From Polyangium sp. 15x6 (GTDB taxonomy: Bacteria > Myxococcota_A > Polyangia > Polyangiales > Polyangiaceae), in contig NZ_JASBQE010000041.1 of assembly GCF_029960785.1 (NCBI RefSeq), positions 1 to 64,000 on the forward strand: 64,000 nucleotides of DNA. Reading direction: 5' to 3'. Under the pieces are notes generated by a model, which was not told the DNA's origin, made no database searches, and worked only from the letters and a program-made list of their open reading frames with translations. The position numbers and the translations under genes are program-made. Shown in pieces: positions 36,974-45,288 of the stretch (the first letter of the stretch is position 1; each line of letters begins with the position of its first letter).

Positions 36974-37608
36974 AGAACCGTCGCCTCTTCCTCGCGCTCG
37001 GCCTCGGCGCTGCCCTCGGCGCTGCCGCTGCGCTCTCGCTCGCCGAGCCCTCCCGCGCGAAGGCGCCCGCCGCGCCCGAGCCTCCCCGGGGCGGTTTTCC
37101 CCCGGACCCGCCGGGCAACGCGTCGAAGAAGCAGTGGGTCTTCGACATCCAGGTCCAGGGCGGCAGGGCCTCGCTCCCGCGTGTTTCCTCGGTCCTCGTG
37201 AACACGCCGGCGCCCACGGTGCGCATGATGGGCCGGTTCGCGGTCGAGTTCTGGGTCGGCAAGGAGCTGCTCGATCGGATCCGCTTCGACGTGCCGATGC
37301 TCGATCGCGACCCGAAGGATCGGCGTCGCGGCCCCTTGCGCGGACCGGACTTCACGAACGTCTCGACGCGCCTCAAGGTGCGCATGGCCGACAGCCCGCG
37401 CGCTGCGTTCGTCGCGCTCGTCGACCGCGCGACGGGCGACGTGCAGCGCTTCGCCTGGCCGCCCGACGCCGAGGGTCGGCTCGCCCCGCTCGGCGCGTCG
37501 GCGGCGCCCGCGCAGGCCAAGGCGACGGCGTCGGACGCGGGACCGCCGGTGGATTCCGGGGGTCTTGGGGATGCGGGGCCGAGCGACGCGTTGGTGGACG
37601 GCCGGTAG
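36970..37608 (+). CDS. exported protein of unknown function
   Basis: 212 aa. GTG 36970 overlaps the previous stop (GTGA). An N-terminal hydrophobic helix (LFLALGLGAALGAAAALSLA) acts as a signal or anchor. Then come a Pro-rich linker, a beta-rich domain (res ~50-165: WVFDIQVQGG, RFAVEFWVGKELLDRIRFDV) and a low-complexity acidic C-tail. No family is recognised. Coupling to the phosphotransferase suggests co-expression only. Confidence 0.68.
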   Translation: MKNRRLFLALGLGAALGAAAALSLAEPSRAKAPAAPEPPRGGFPPDPPGNASKKQWVFDIQVQGGRASLPRVSSVLVNTPAPTVRMMGRFAVEFWVGKELLDRIRFDVPMLDRDPKDRRRGPLRGPDFTNVSTRLKVRMADSPRAAFVALVDRATGDVQRFAWPPDAEGRLAPLGASAAPAQAKATASDAGPPVDSGGLGDAGPSDALVDGR

Positions 37609-37665
37609 GGTTTCTTTTCGGCAGAAGTTCCATGCCGTCCGGGGCTGAGGTAGGCTGCTCGAGCC

Positions 37666-38373
37666 ATGGCAAGCCGTCTGCTCGTTGCCTCCCTCGTGAT
37701 CTCTTCGCTCGCGCTCGCCGGAACGGCGCTCGGCCAGGGCGCGGCGCCTGCGAAGCCCGACGCGGCCAAGCCCGACGCGGCCAAGCCTGCCCCGGCCAAG
37801 CCTGCTGCGGGCGCGGCGGCTCCGACGGCCCCGACGGCGCCCGCGGGCCCGCTCAAGGATCCCGCGAACAAGATGGGGATCAGCCCCTACATGGAGGCGA
37901 TCAAGAAGGGCGAGGATGCGTTCGTCGCGCGTGATTTCCCGAGCGCGGTGACGGCGTTCCAGGACGCGATCAAGGTCGACTCGACGAAGATGCTCGCCTT
38001 CTACCGGCTCGGCGAGGCGCAGCTCGCCTCGGGCAAACCCGAGGAGGCCGAGGCCGTGTGGAGCGCCGCGCTGAACAAGGACGGCCCCGCGGATCTCAAG
38101 TCCAAGGTGCTCTTCGTCCTGGCCGACCTTCGCGAGCGTCAACGCAAGCTCGACGTGGGCAAGGAGGCGTGGGCGAAGTACGCCCAGTTCCTCAAGGACC
38201 AGGCCGACGCGAAGGGATACGCGGGCACGCCCGAGGAGCGGCAGAAGGTCATCGACCGCCGCGTGAAGGACGAGAAGGACTACGCCGCCGTGAAGGAGCG
38301 CATCCAGAAGCGCCAGGCCGAGCGTGAAAAAGAGGCGGAAGAGAACGCCAAGAAGGACAAGCTCAACAAGTAA
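37666..38373 (+). CDS. exported TPR-like protein
   Basis: 235 aa. Signal peptide (LVASLVISSLALAGTALGQ), then KPDAAKPDAAKPAPAKP-type repeats and a TPR-like pair (res ~90-165: AIKKGEDAFVARDFPSAVTA, AFYRLGEAQLASGKPEEAEA). It ends in a highly charged helix (res ~195-235, ERIQKRQAEREKEAEENAKK). Likely a periplasmic scaffold. A bidirectional terminator follows 23 bp downstream. Confidence 0.75.
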   Translation: MASRLLVASLVISSLALAGTALGQGAAPAKPDAAKPDAAKPAPAKPAAGAAAPTAPTAPAGPLKDPANKMGISPYMEAIKKGEDAFVARDFPSAVTAFQDAIKVDSTKMLAFYRLGEAQLASGKPEEAEAVWSAALNKDGPADLKSKVLFVLADLRERQRKLDVGKEAWAKYAQFLKDQADAKGYAGTPEERQKVIDRRVKDEKDYAAVKERIQKRQAEREKEAEENAKKDKLNK

Positions 38374-38396
38374 CGATCCGTTTGAGCCCAAAACGA

Positions 38397-38428
38397 AAGG
38401 CCCGCCGGCGTGAGAGCCAGCGGGCCTT
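38397..38428. terminator. bidirectional terminator
   Basis: AAGGCCCGC (38397-38405) / GCGGGCCTT (38420-38428) with an inner GGC/GCC pair, followed by TGTTTTG on the plus strand and TCGTTTTG on the minus strand. It separates the convergent TPR and dehydrogenase genes. Confidence 0.72.
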
Positions 38429-38448
38429 CGTGTTTTGTCCGCGTCGGG

Positions 38449-39354
38449 TCAGCGCTTGTGCGCGATCGCCACCGGGCCCGACTCGGTCCAGCGGTAAAAC
38501 CCTTCGCCGCTCTTCTTGCCGAGCCTGCCTGCGCGCACCATCTGCCGCAGGATCGCGGGCGGCCGGAACTGCTCGCCGATCTCGCGGTGCAGGTGCTCGA
38601 GGATCAGGAGCCGCACGTCGAGGCCGACGAGGTCCGTCAGCTTGAGCGGGCCCATCGGGTGCCGGTAGCCGAGCTCCATCGCCCGATCGATGTCCTCCGC
38701 CGAGGCCACGCCGCTCTCCAGCATGCGCATCGCCTCCGCGCCGATCACCACGCCGAGCCGGCTCGTCGCGAACCCGGGCATGTCGTTCACGACGATCGGC
38801 GTCTTGCCGATGCGCTTGGCGATCGCGAGGCACGTCGCGACGACGCCCTCGTCCGTGCCGAGCCCCCGCACCACCTCGAGCAGCTCCATCACGGGCGGCG
38901 GGTTGAAGAAGTGCAGGCCGATCGTGCGCGCCGCCGCCGCGGTGCGCGTGCCGATCTCCGTGATCGACAGGCTCGACGTGTTCGTCCCGAGGATCGCGCG
39001 CTCCGGCGCGAGCGCCTTCACCTCGCGGAGGAGCCCGACCTTGAGGTCCATCTGCTCGGGCGCGGACTCGATCACGAGGTCCACGTCCTTGCAGGCCTGC
39101 GCGAGATCCGGCGTGGGCACGAGCGCGCCGATGAGCTCGCTGCGCGCCTCGTTCAGCATCTTGCCCTTCTGCACGAGCCGATCCGTCGCCTGCTTGATCG
39201 ACTCGATCGCGCGCCCGATCCGCGCCGCATCCACGTCGTAGAGGTGCGTCACGTACCCGGCCTGCGCCGTCACCTGCGCGATGCCCTGGCCCATCGTGCC
39301 CGCGCCGAGGACCACGACGCGACGCACGTCCGCAGCCTGGATCACCTCGCTCAT
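38449..39354 (-). CDS. 3-hydroxyacyl-CoA (3-hydroxybutyryl-CoA) dehydrogenase
   Basis: 301 aa, a single-domain enzyme of standard length. NAD site VVVLGAGTMGQGIAQVTAQAG (res ~13-33), LVIESAPEQMDLK, NTSSLSITEI and the catalytic region TIGLHFFNPPPVMELLEVV with the conserved His (~160) and Glu. The C-terminal helical dimerisation domain has DLVGLDVRL and KSGEGFYRW. It oxidises 3-hydroxyacyl-CoA to 3-ketoacyl-CoA in beta-oxidation or butyrate metabolism. ATG overlaps the previous stop by 4 nt. Confidence 0.93.
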   Translation of the reverse strand: MSEVIQAADVRRVVVLGAGTMGQGIAQVTAQAGYVTHLYDVDAARIGRAIESIKQATDRLVQKGKMLNEARSELIGALVPTPDLAQACKDVDLVIESAPEQMDLKVGLLREVKALAPERAILGTNTSSLSITEIGTRTAAAARTIGLHFFNPPPVMELLEVVRGLGTDEGVVATCLAIAKRIGKTPIVVNDMPGFATSRLGVVIGAEAMRMLESGVASAEDIDRAMELGYRHPMGPLKLTDLVGLDVRLLILEHLHREIGEQFRPPAILRQMVRAGRLGKKSGEGFYRWTESGPVAIAHKR

Positions 39355-39818
39355 CGCGGCACCGGCGGCGCGGGCTGCGGCTGCGGCGCGCCACCCTGCT
39401 GCTGCCGCGCGCGGAGCGCCTCGATCTGCTGCTGGATCTGCTTCGCCTGCTCCGGCGTGAGCTGACGCAGGCCACCCGAGCCGACCGGCGCCGGGGTCGG
39501 ACGCGCCTGCGGCGCCGCAGGCAGCGCGCGCGCGGGAAGCGCTTGCGGCTGCTGCGCCTGGGGCTGCGGCGCGGCTTGCGGCGCGACCTGTGCGGGCGCG
39601 CTGTCGGTCTTCGGCTGGGCCTCGTCGCCGCTGCCGGAGAGCAGCCACGCGGTGCCCGCGAAGAAGAAGAGCAAGAGCCCCACGATCGGGATCCACGTGG
39701 GCGTGCGCGGCTCGTCGGCCGGCAGCTCCTGCACCGGATCGTTGTCGAAGTGGTCGTGATCGTGGGAGGCGTGGTGGCCCGCGGCGTGATCTCCGTGGGC
39801 GTCGTGCGCTGCGCTCAT
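39351..39818 (-). CDS. single-pass membrane protein with Gln/Pro-rich tail
   Basis: 155 aa from ATG 39818 (MSAAHDAHGDHAAGHHASHD); ATG 39857 is an alternative but would begin in a terminator hairpin. A His/Asp-rich N-terminus (res 4-28) could bind metal. One transmembrane helix (res ~42-60, WIPIVGLLLFFFAGTAWLL) is followed by a Pro/Gln/Ala-rich exposed region and a helix QLTPEQAKQIQQQIEALRAR. Function unknown. Translationally coupled to the dehydrogenase. Confidence 0.68.
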   Translation of the reverse strand: MSAAHDAHGDHAAGHHASHDHDHFDNDPVQELPADEPRTPTWIPIVGLLLFFFAGTAWLLSGSGDEAQPKTDSAPAQVAPQAAPQPQAQQPQALPARALPAAPQARPTPAPVGSGGLRQLTPEQAKQIQQQIEALRARQQQGGAPQPQPAPPVPR

Positions 39819-39862
39819 GGTGGGGAGGGAATGCCCCACTTCCGGCCCGAAGTCCATGGGAA

Positions 39863-39892
39863 GCCCCCCGGCCGATGCGCGCTCCGGGGGGC
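39863..39892 (-). terminator. G/C hairpin after the anti-sigma fusion gene
   Basis: A 9-bp stem, GCCCCCCGG (39863-39871) / CCGGGGGGC (39884-39892), lies 9 bp past the minus-strand stop at 39901. There is no U-tract, so it could also attenuate read-through into the membrane-protein gene. Confidence 0.5.
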
Positions 39893-39900
39893 CGGCCCTT

Positions 39901-42900
39901 TCACGGACCCCAGGGATTGAACGGCGCGTCCGTGACCGGGACCAGGCGAGAGGTGAAGAACACCCGCATCGTCCCGACCTCCGCGCGCGGACCCGTGAGC
40001 ACGAACGGCACCTTCCGCGTCTCGCCCGCGAGCTTGAGGGTCAGCTCGCCGCGCACCGGGATGTTCTGGTCCGCGCCCGACGCGCGGGCGATCTCGACCA
40101 CGTAGCTGCCCGAAGGCGTGTTCACGAGCCCGAGCGCCTCGGTCCGCGTGCTCGTCACGTCCCGCGCGCTGAGGAGCGCCTTGCCAGGCGAGCCGAGCCA
40201 CGAGGTGCGGCGGCCCTGCGCGTCGATGAGCCCGATGTCGAGGTCCACGCCGCCCGTCCACTCGGCCGAGACCTGGATGTCGCCGGTGAGCAAGGACGAG
40301 GGCGGGGTTCCGGGCAGCGCGAGGAGCTTGTCGATCGAGGCGCGCACCGTCTCGCTCGCGTCGAGCTTGAGCAGGCTCGCGAGCTCCGTCATGCCGAGCG
40401 TGTTCGCGCAGCGCACCGCGTCCGCGACGAGCTTCGCCTCGCCGGGCGCCATGTCCGCGAGCGCGATGCGGTGCTCGCAGGCGAGGGCGTGGTTGCCCGA
40501 GGCCTCGTGCATCTTCGCGAGCCGCGTCTGCGTGGCGCGATCGCCCGGACGAACGTCCGCGAGGCCGCCGAGGATCCGGATCGCGCGCTCTCGATCGCCC
40601 TGCCGCGCCGCGAGATCCGCGCGCGCCGTCAGCGCGTCCGGATCGAGCGCGTCGCGCCCGCTCCACTTCGCCGTGAGCTCCTGCGCCTCGCCGAGGCGCC
40701 CGGCCGTCGCGTAGAGCGCGAAGAGATCCACGGTCTTGTCGCGGCTGTCGGGCGTGCTCGCGAGCGCGCTCTCGGCGGCGAGGAGCTTCGAGGCGTTCTG
40801 CGAGGCGAGCGTGTTCAGCGCCTCGAACGATCCTTTGCGCTCAAAGATTCGACGCATCGGGACCAGCCGTTGCGGCGGGCGCCGCTCTCGCCAGCCGCCG
40901 GGCCTGCCGATGCCGCTGTCTCCCCGGCCGCCCCCGCCCCAGCCTTCGCCGCTGGTGGCCCTCGACGCGGGCTTCGGCGCCGGCGCTGCCGTCACCGGTG
41001 CCGCCGTCGCGGTCGCTGCGGGCGCGGCAGGCGGCGGAGGCGCCGCTGCGGTGTCGTCGTTGAACGCATCGAACGGGGCCTCGGCAGCAGGTGCGCTCGC
41101 CCCGCCCTTCTTCGACTTCTCAGGGCCCCGCGTGTCGAGCTCCCCGCTGGCCTCGGCCTCTTCCTTCGCCGGGTCGGCGGCCTTCTCCTCGCCTTCGGCG
41201 TCCGCGTTCGAGCTCTGCGCGAGCTCCTCGCCCGTGAACGTCGGCGCGACGCGCGTTCGTTCGAGGCCGAACGCGTTCATCATCGCCTCGCTCTCCAGCA
41301 CGAGCAGCGAGGTGAAGCGGCTCGCCACCGCGAAGCGCTTCGACAGCTCGATCGCCGCGAGCTTGCTCGCCGCGCCGCCCGTGTTCTCGAGCTCCGCGAT
41401 CTTCGCGGCGGCGTAGAGCCGCGGCACGAACGCGTTGCCCGCGCTCGACGTCGCGAGGATCTTGATCGGGTACGTCTGCTCGAAGCGCTCGCTCGCGACG
41501 CGGCCGCGCAGCCGGATCGCCCCTTCGATCGCGTCGCCGCTCGACATGCGCGCCACGACGAACGTCTCGCCGCCGGCGCGGATCGGATCGAGCCGCCCGG
41601 GCGTGACCTGCGTGAGCCCCGAAGGCAGCTCGATCTCCGGATCCCGCAGCGTCACGCCGTACGCCGCGGAGAGCACGTCGAGCGCCGCGGACGAGACCTT
41701 TTGCCCAGGCACGTACGGCACCACCACGCCGCCGCCGCCGCGCGCGAGCGCCGCGAGCGAGGTCAGATCCGCGTCGGCGCCCATCGCCACCGCCACGACC
41801 GATCCATCGCTGCCCGGCAGCGAGCTGCGCACCGCCGCCTCGATGTGCGACGGCCGCGTCGGGCCCACGGTCGGCGTGCCGTCGCCGAGGTAGAGGATGC
41901 GCATCTCCTTGCCGCCGAGCGAGCCTGCCGCGCTCCGCGCCGCGCTCACGGCCGCGGCCATGTCGCTGCCGCCGTCCGGCTCGACGCTCCCGAGGAAACG
42001 CTCCACCTCGCCCGCGGCCGCTGCGCCCGGCGCGCTCGGCGTGGGCAAACCGCTGCGGCCGTCCTGCGTCATCGGCCGGCACACCGTGTCGCATGCGAGC
42101 AGCACGAACGAGTCGCGCCGATCCATCTCGCGCACGATCGTCGAGGCGAGCCGCGTCGCGCGCGCGAAACGCTCGCCCACCATCGACCGACTCGTGTCCA
42201 CGACGATCGCGTGTACGCGCTCCTTCGCCTCCTGCCATCGCGGCAGCTTCGGCCGGAGCGCGATCGCCACGTACGGCGACGCATCGAACGCGATGGCCCG
42301 CGCCGCCGCGGCCGCGTCCTTCTCCTCTGTCGTCTTCGCCTTCGTCGCGGCCGGCCCGTCCTTCGGCTCCTCCGGCAGCGGCGCGCTCGTCGGCTCCATG
42401 CGGTAGGCCCACGCGGTCGCCTCGCGATCTCGATCCGGGAGCGCGTACTCGACCGTCAGATCACCGGCCGGAACGAACCCCGTCGCGTTCATCGTGCGCC
42501 GCTCGGCCGACGCGTCGCCGCCCGAGGGCGAGAGCTCGTAGCCGCGCGTCTGCACGCCGAACTCCTTGTCGTGACCGAGCACCTGCAGGTCGAGGTCGAA
42601 CGCGTCGATCTTCGTCGTCCCGCTCGGATCGTGCGCGAGCGGGTAGGTGAAGCGCCGGACGCCCGCCGCCTGATCCACGGTCTGCGTGTACGTCAGCACC
42701 ACGCGCCGCGACCCGCGCTTCGGGATCGGAAAAATTTTGAGCTCGAACCGTCCGCCGCGCTGCCACTCGAGCAGCGCCGGATCGCGCCATGGCCCCGGCA
42801 CCCAGATGATCTCCTCGCGCGGCTTCGGCGTCTTCGGCGCCGCGTTCTGGATGACGCCGCGCCAGATCGCCGCGCCCTTGTCGCGGTCGACGAACGCGCC

Positions 42901-44445
42901 CTCCATCATCTTGCCGTCCACCTCCAGCGCGAGCTTTTCGATCTGCGCGCCTGGTGGCAGCGGGAACCGGAAGATGCCTTCGAGCTCCTCGTCCGTGTCG
43001 TTCGTGAACGTCTCGTCGACCTCGGTCCGCGCCACGACGTCCACGATGCGCACCTTCACCGAGTGCTTCGCGAGCCGCACCGCGTGGTCCTTCTCCTTGG
43101 TTTGTCCGGGCTTGCGCGCCCGGAGCTCCCCGAGCCCGCGCAGCACCGGCGCGTCGAGCTCCTCCGGCGATCGATCGCTCCATTCGAGCGAATCCGCGAC
43201 GCTCGACGAGCTCGCCACGAGCGGCTCACGACCCTTCTCGATCGTCGCCTCCTCGCCTGCGCGCACGGCGACCGGCTTGCCCGACGCCGCCGAACGCACG
43301 AGGACCACGCCCCGCGCCACCTCGACGCTCGCGCGGCCCTTGCTGGCCGTCATGACGAGCTTCGTGCCGACCACCTCGACCTCGCCGTCATCGACGCTGA
43401 TCTTCGCCGACGGCCCGTGCTTCAGGCTCGCCACGTCCGCGACGATCGTCCCAAAGGCGAGCTTCGCCTGACGCACCTTGCCGCCCTCGAGCGAGATCGA
43501 CGAGCCTCGATCGATCGCGAGCTGCGAGCCATCCGCGAGCGACACGTACGCCCGCGTGCGCGCGTCCGTGCGCAGCGTCGTGTCGCTCTTCCACGCCCAT
43601 CCCGGCTTGACCGGCTTGCACGCGCCGTTCGGATCACACGCTTCGAGCCCGCCTTCCTTGTCGGCGGACGCGCGTGAAATCGAGTCGATCTTCCCCGACC
43701 ACGCAGCTTCGAACCTCAGCTCCTCCGGCCCTTGCTTCGGGCCCTTCAGGTAGAACCCGACGGCGGCCGCCGCGGCCATCGCGCCGAGAAGCCCCGCGAC
43801 GAACTTCGGGCGGCGAAAGAGCGAGACGACCTTGCCCCCCTCGCTCCCCTTCGTCGTCCGCGGCGGCGCCGTGCGCGCGGCTCCCGTCGTCCCGCTCTTC
43901 GCCTCGGGCTCGCGCGAGCGCGGCGCTTCACGCTCGGTGATCGCCTGCGCGGGCTGCGCCGCCTTGACCTCCTCGTTCACCGCCTCCGAAGGCTGCGTCG
44001 AACCGAGTCCATTCTCCGAAACTTTGGACACCAACGTGTTCGTCCGCGTCCGCGGCGGCTCGGTCGCGATCTCGGTCTTCGCCGTCGCGATGTCCGTCGC
44101 CCTCGGCTCGGAGCCCCGATCCTCGGCGACCACGCTCTTCGCCGTACGCGGCGCCGACACCGCGGCCTCGACGCTCTTCGGCGCCACGCCGGCCGGCGGC
44201 TTCAGGTTCTCCACGTCGAGCCGCGCGAGCACCTTGTCCGCGAAGCCCGCGTCCGCGCGAAAGTCTCCGCCCGCGTGCCCCACGAACTCCGCCGCGCGCT
44301 CCGCGTCGTACTTGAGATCCCGGCACGCGTCGCAGTCGGCGATGTGATCGAAGAGCTCCTTCGGCGCCGAACCATCCAGCACCTCGGCGATTCGCTCCTC
44401 GACCTCGCGGCAGAGCCCACCCACGTTCGTCTCGCTCGTGCTCAT
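39901..44445 (-). CDS. giant anti-sigma / FecR / VIT / von Willebrand A protein
   Basis: 1514 aa. Order: zf-HC2 anti-sigma zinc motif (H34-x3-C38-x2-C41), Ala/Pro linker, one transmembrane helix (res ~217-236), FecR-like domain (res ~295-420, TRAYVSLADGSQLAIDRGSS), VIT domain (res ~455-590), vWA domain with MIDAS DTSRSM (D750) and ILYLGDGTPTVGP, a Gly/Ala/Pro linker (res ~1130-1215), TPR-like repeats (res ~1225-1375) and a C-terminal YfaP-like beta domain (VSAEWTGGVDLDIGLID). It starts 4 bp after the ECF sigma gene, so it should be that sigma factor's membrane anti-sigma. The periplasmic side carries protein-interaction modules. Confidence 0.88.
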   Translation of the reverse strand: MSTSETNVGGLCREVEERIAEVLDGSAPKELFDHIADCDACRDLKYDAERAAEFVGHAGGDFRADAGFADKVLARLDVENLKPPAGVAPKSVEAAVSAPRTAKSVVAEDRGSEPRATDIATAKTEIATEPPRTRTNTLVSKVSENGLGSTQPSEAVNEEVKAAQPAQAITEREAPRSREPEAKSGTTGAARTAPPRTTKGSEGGKVVSLFRRPKFVAGLLGAMAAAAAVGFYLKGPKQGPEELRFEAAWSGKIDSISRASADKEGGLEACDPNGACKPVKPGWAWKSDTTLRTDARTRAYVSLADGSQLAIDRGSSISLEGGKVRQAKLAFGTIVADVASLKHGPSAKISVDDGEVEVVGTKLVMTASKGRASVEVARGVVLVRSAASGKPVAVRAGEEATIEKGREPLVASSSSVADSLEWSDRSPEELDAPVLRGLGELRARKPGQTKEKDHAVRLAKHSVKVRIVDVVARTEVDETFTNDTDEELEGIFRFPLPPGAQIEKLALEVDGKMMEGAFVDRDKGAAIWRGVIQNAAPKTPKPREEIIWVPGPWRDPALLEWQRGGRFELKIFPIPKRGSRRVVLTYTQTVDQAAGVRRFTYPLAHDPSGTTKIDAFDLDLQVLGHDKEFGVQTRGYELSPSGGDASAERRTMNATGFVPAGDLTVEYALPDRDREATAWAYRMEPTSAPLPEEPKDGPAATKAKTTEEKDAAAAARAIAFDASPYVAIALRPKLPRWQEAKERVHAIVVDTSRSMVGERFARATRLASTIVREMDRRDSFVLLACDTVCRPMTQDGRSGLPTPSAPGAAAAGEVERFLGSVEPDGGSDMAAAVSAARSAAGSLGGKEMRILYLGDGTPTVGPTRPSHIEAAVRSSLPGSDGSVVAVAMGADADLTSLAALARGGGGVVVPYVPGQKVSSAALDVLSAAYGVTLRDPEIELPSGLTQVTPGRLDPIRAGGETFVVARMSSGDAIEGAIRLRGRVASERFEQTYPIKILATSSAGNAFVPRLYAAAKIAELENTGGAASKLAAIELSKRFAVASRFTSLLVLESEAMMNAFGLERTRVAPTFTGEELAQSSNADAEGEEKAADPAKEEAEASGELDTRGPEKSKKGGASAPAAEAPFDAFNDDTAAAPPPPAAPAATATAAPVTAAPAPKPASRATSGEGWGGGGRGDSGIGRPGGWRERRPPQRLVPMRRIFERKGSFEALNTLASQNASKLLAAESALASTPDSRDKTVDLFALYATAGRLGEAQELTAKWSGRDALDPDALTARADLAARQGDRERAIRILGGLADVRPGDRATQTRLAKMHEASGNHALACEHRIALADMAPGEAKLVADAVRCANTLGMTELASLLKLDASETVRASIDKLLALPGTPPSSLLTGDIQVSAEWTGGVDLDIGLIDAQGRRTSWLGSPGKALLSARDVTSTRTEALGLVNTPSGSYVVEIARASGADQNIPVRGELTLKLAGETRKVPFVLTGPRAEVGTMRVFFTSRLVPVTDAPFNPWGP

Positions 44446-44449
44446 CGCT

Positions 44450-45055
44450 TCACTCCTCGCCGATCTCCGCCCGCATCTTCCCGAGCGCGCGGCTCACGCG
44501 TTTCCGCGCCGCCGCCTCGTCGATCCCGCACGCCTGGGCCACCTCTCGGAAGCTGAGCCCCGCGTCGTACCGAAGCACCAGGGCCTCCCGCTCGCTCGGC
44601 TTGAGCTTCGAGAGCGCCTCGCGCGTGCGAGACGCTCTCTCCTTCTCCAGCGCGAGCTCGCCCGCGTCCGCCCGCCCCGACGACGTGTCGTGCACCAGCC
44701 GGAGCCGCGCCTTCTGCCGCGCCTGCGTCTCGGAGAACCGACCGCAGATGCGACGCGCGATCCCGAACAGGAACGCCCGCACGCTTCCTTCCGCTCGGTA
44801 CGTCGGGAACGCGTCGTACGCGGCCAGCAAGGTCTCTTGCACGAGCTCCTCGCTGTCCGCCTGCGAGCCCGTGAAGGCCATGCAAAGCCGACCGATCGGC
44901 GCTGCATAAACCCGGGCGCACCGCGCGAGCGCCTCGCGATGGTTGCCCGCCGCGAGGAGCTCCTCGATGTCGCTCGCCTCTTCGGCGTGCGATCGGCCTT
45001 CCTTCATCTCTGCACGTGCCAGACCCGGGGCCATGGTTGCCTCTTCGCCTGCCAT
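44450..45055 (-). CDS. ECF-family RNA polymerase sigma factor
   Basis: 201 aa; GAGGAG lies ~11 nt before ATG 45055 (ATG 45034 also possible). Sigma-2 region AFTGSQADSEELVQETLLAA with FLFGIARRICGRF (res ~75-120), sigma-4 LKPSEREALVLRYDAGLSFR and helix-turn-helix EVAQACGIDEAAARKRVSRA (res ~150-195). Controlled by the adjacent zf-HC2 anti-sigma, probably responding to an envelope signal. It is probably autoregulated, but no promoter motif was confirmed. Confidence 0.93.
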   Translation of the reverse strand: MAGEEATMAPGLARAEMKEGRSHAEEASDIEELLAAGNHREALARCARVYAAPIGRLCMAFTGSQADSEELVQETLLAAYDAFPTYRAEGSVRAFLFGIARRICGRFSETQARQKARLRLVHDTSSGRADAGELALEKERASRTREALSKLKPSEREALVLRYDAGLSFREVAQACGIDEAAARKRVSRALGKMRAEIGEE

Positions 45056-45288
45056 GTTGCTCGGAGCTCCTCTTTTGTGACCGCGACCGAAGCGATTCCC
45101 CCAAATCCCCGTCCAACGCCTCGCGTGGACCCGAGGCGCTCCGCCCCTCGCCGTGGTAGGATCGATCGAGATCGCCGGCCCCTGCCGGCGGCCCAGCCGC
45201 CCACGGCGCGACCTTTGCAGCGCCCCCGTCCACGCTACATCATCGCGCGAGCGCCGATCTCGCCGACGAGCTTCGAGGAGCGCCTCCC

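Noticed and set aside
39817-43677. 1286-codon open frame on the plus strand opposite the anti-sigma/vWA gene
   Set aside because: Arg/Ala/Leu-rich antisense frame; the minus strand holds an ordered multidomain protein.
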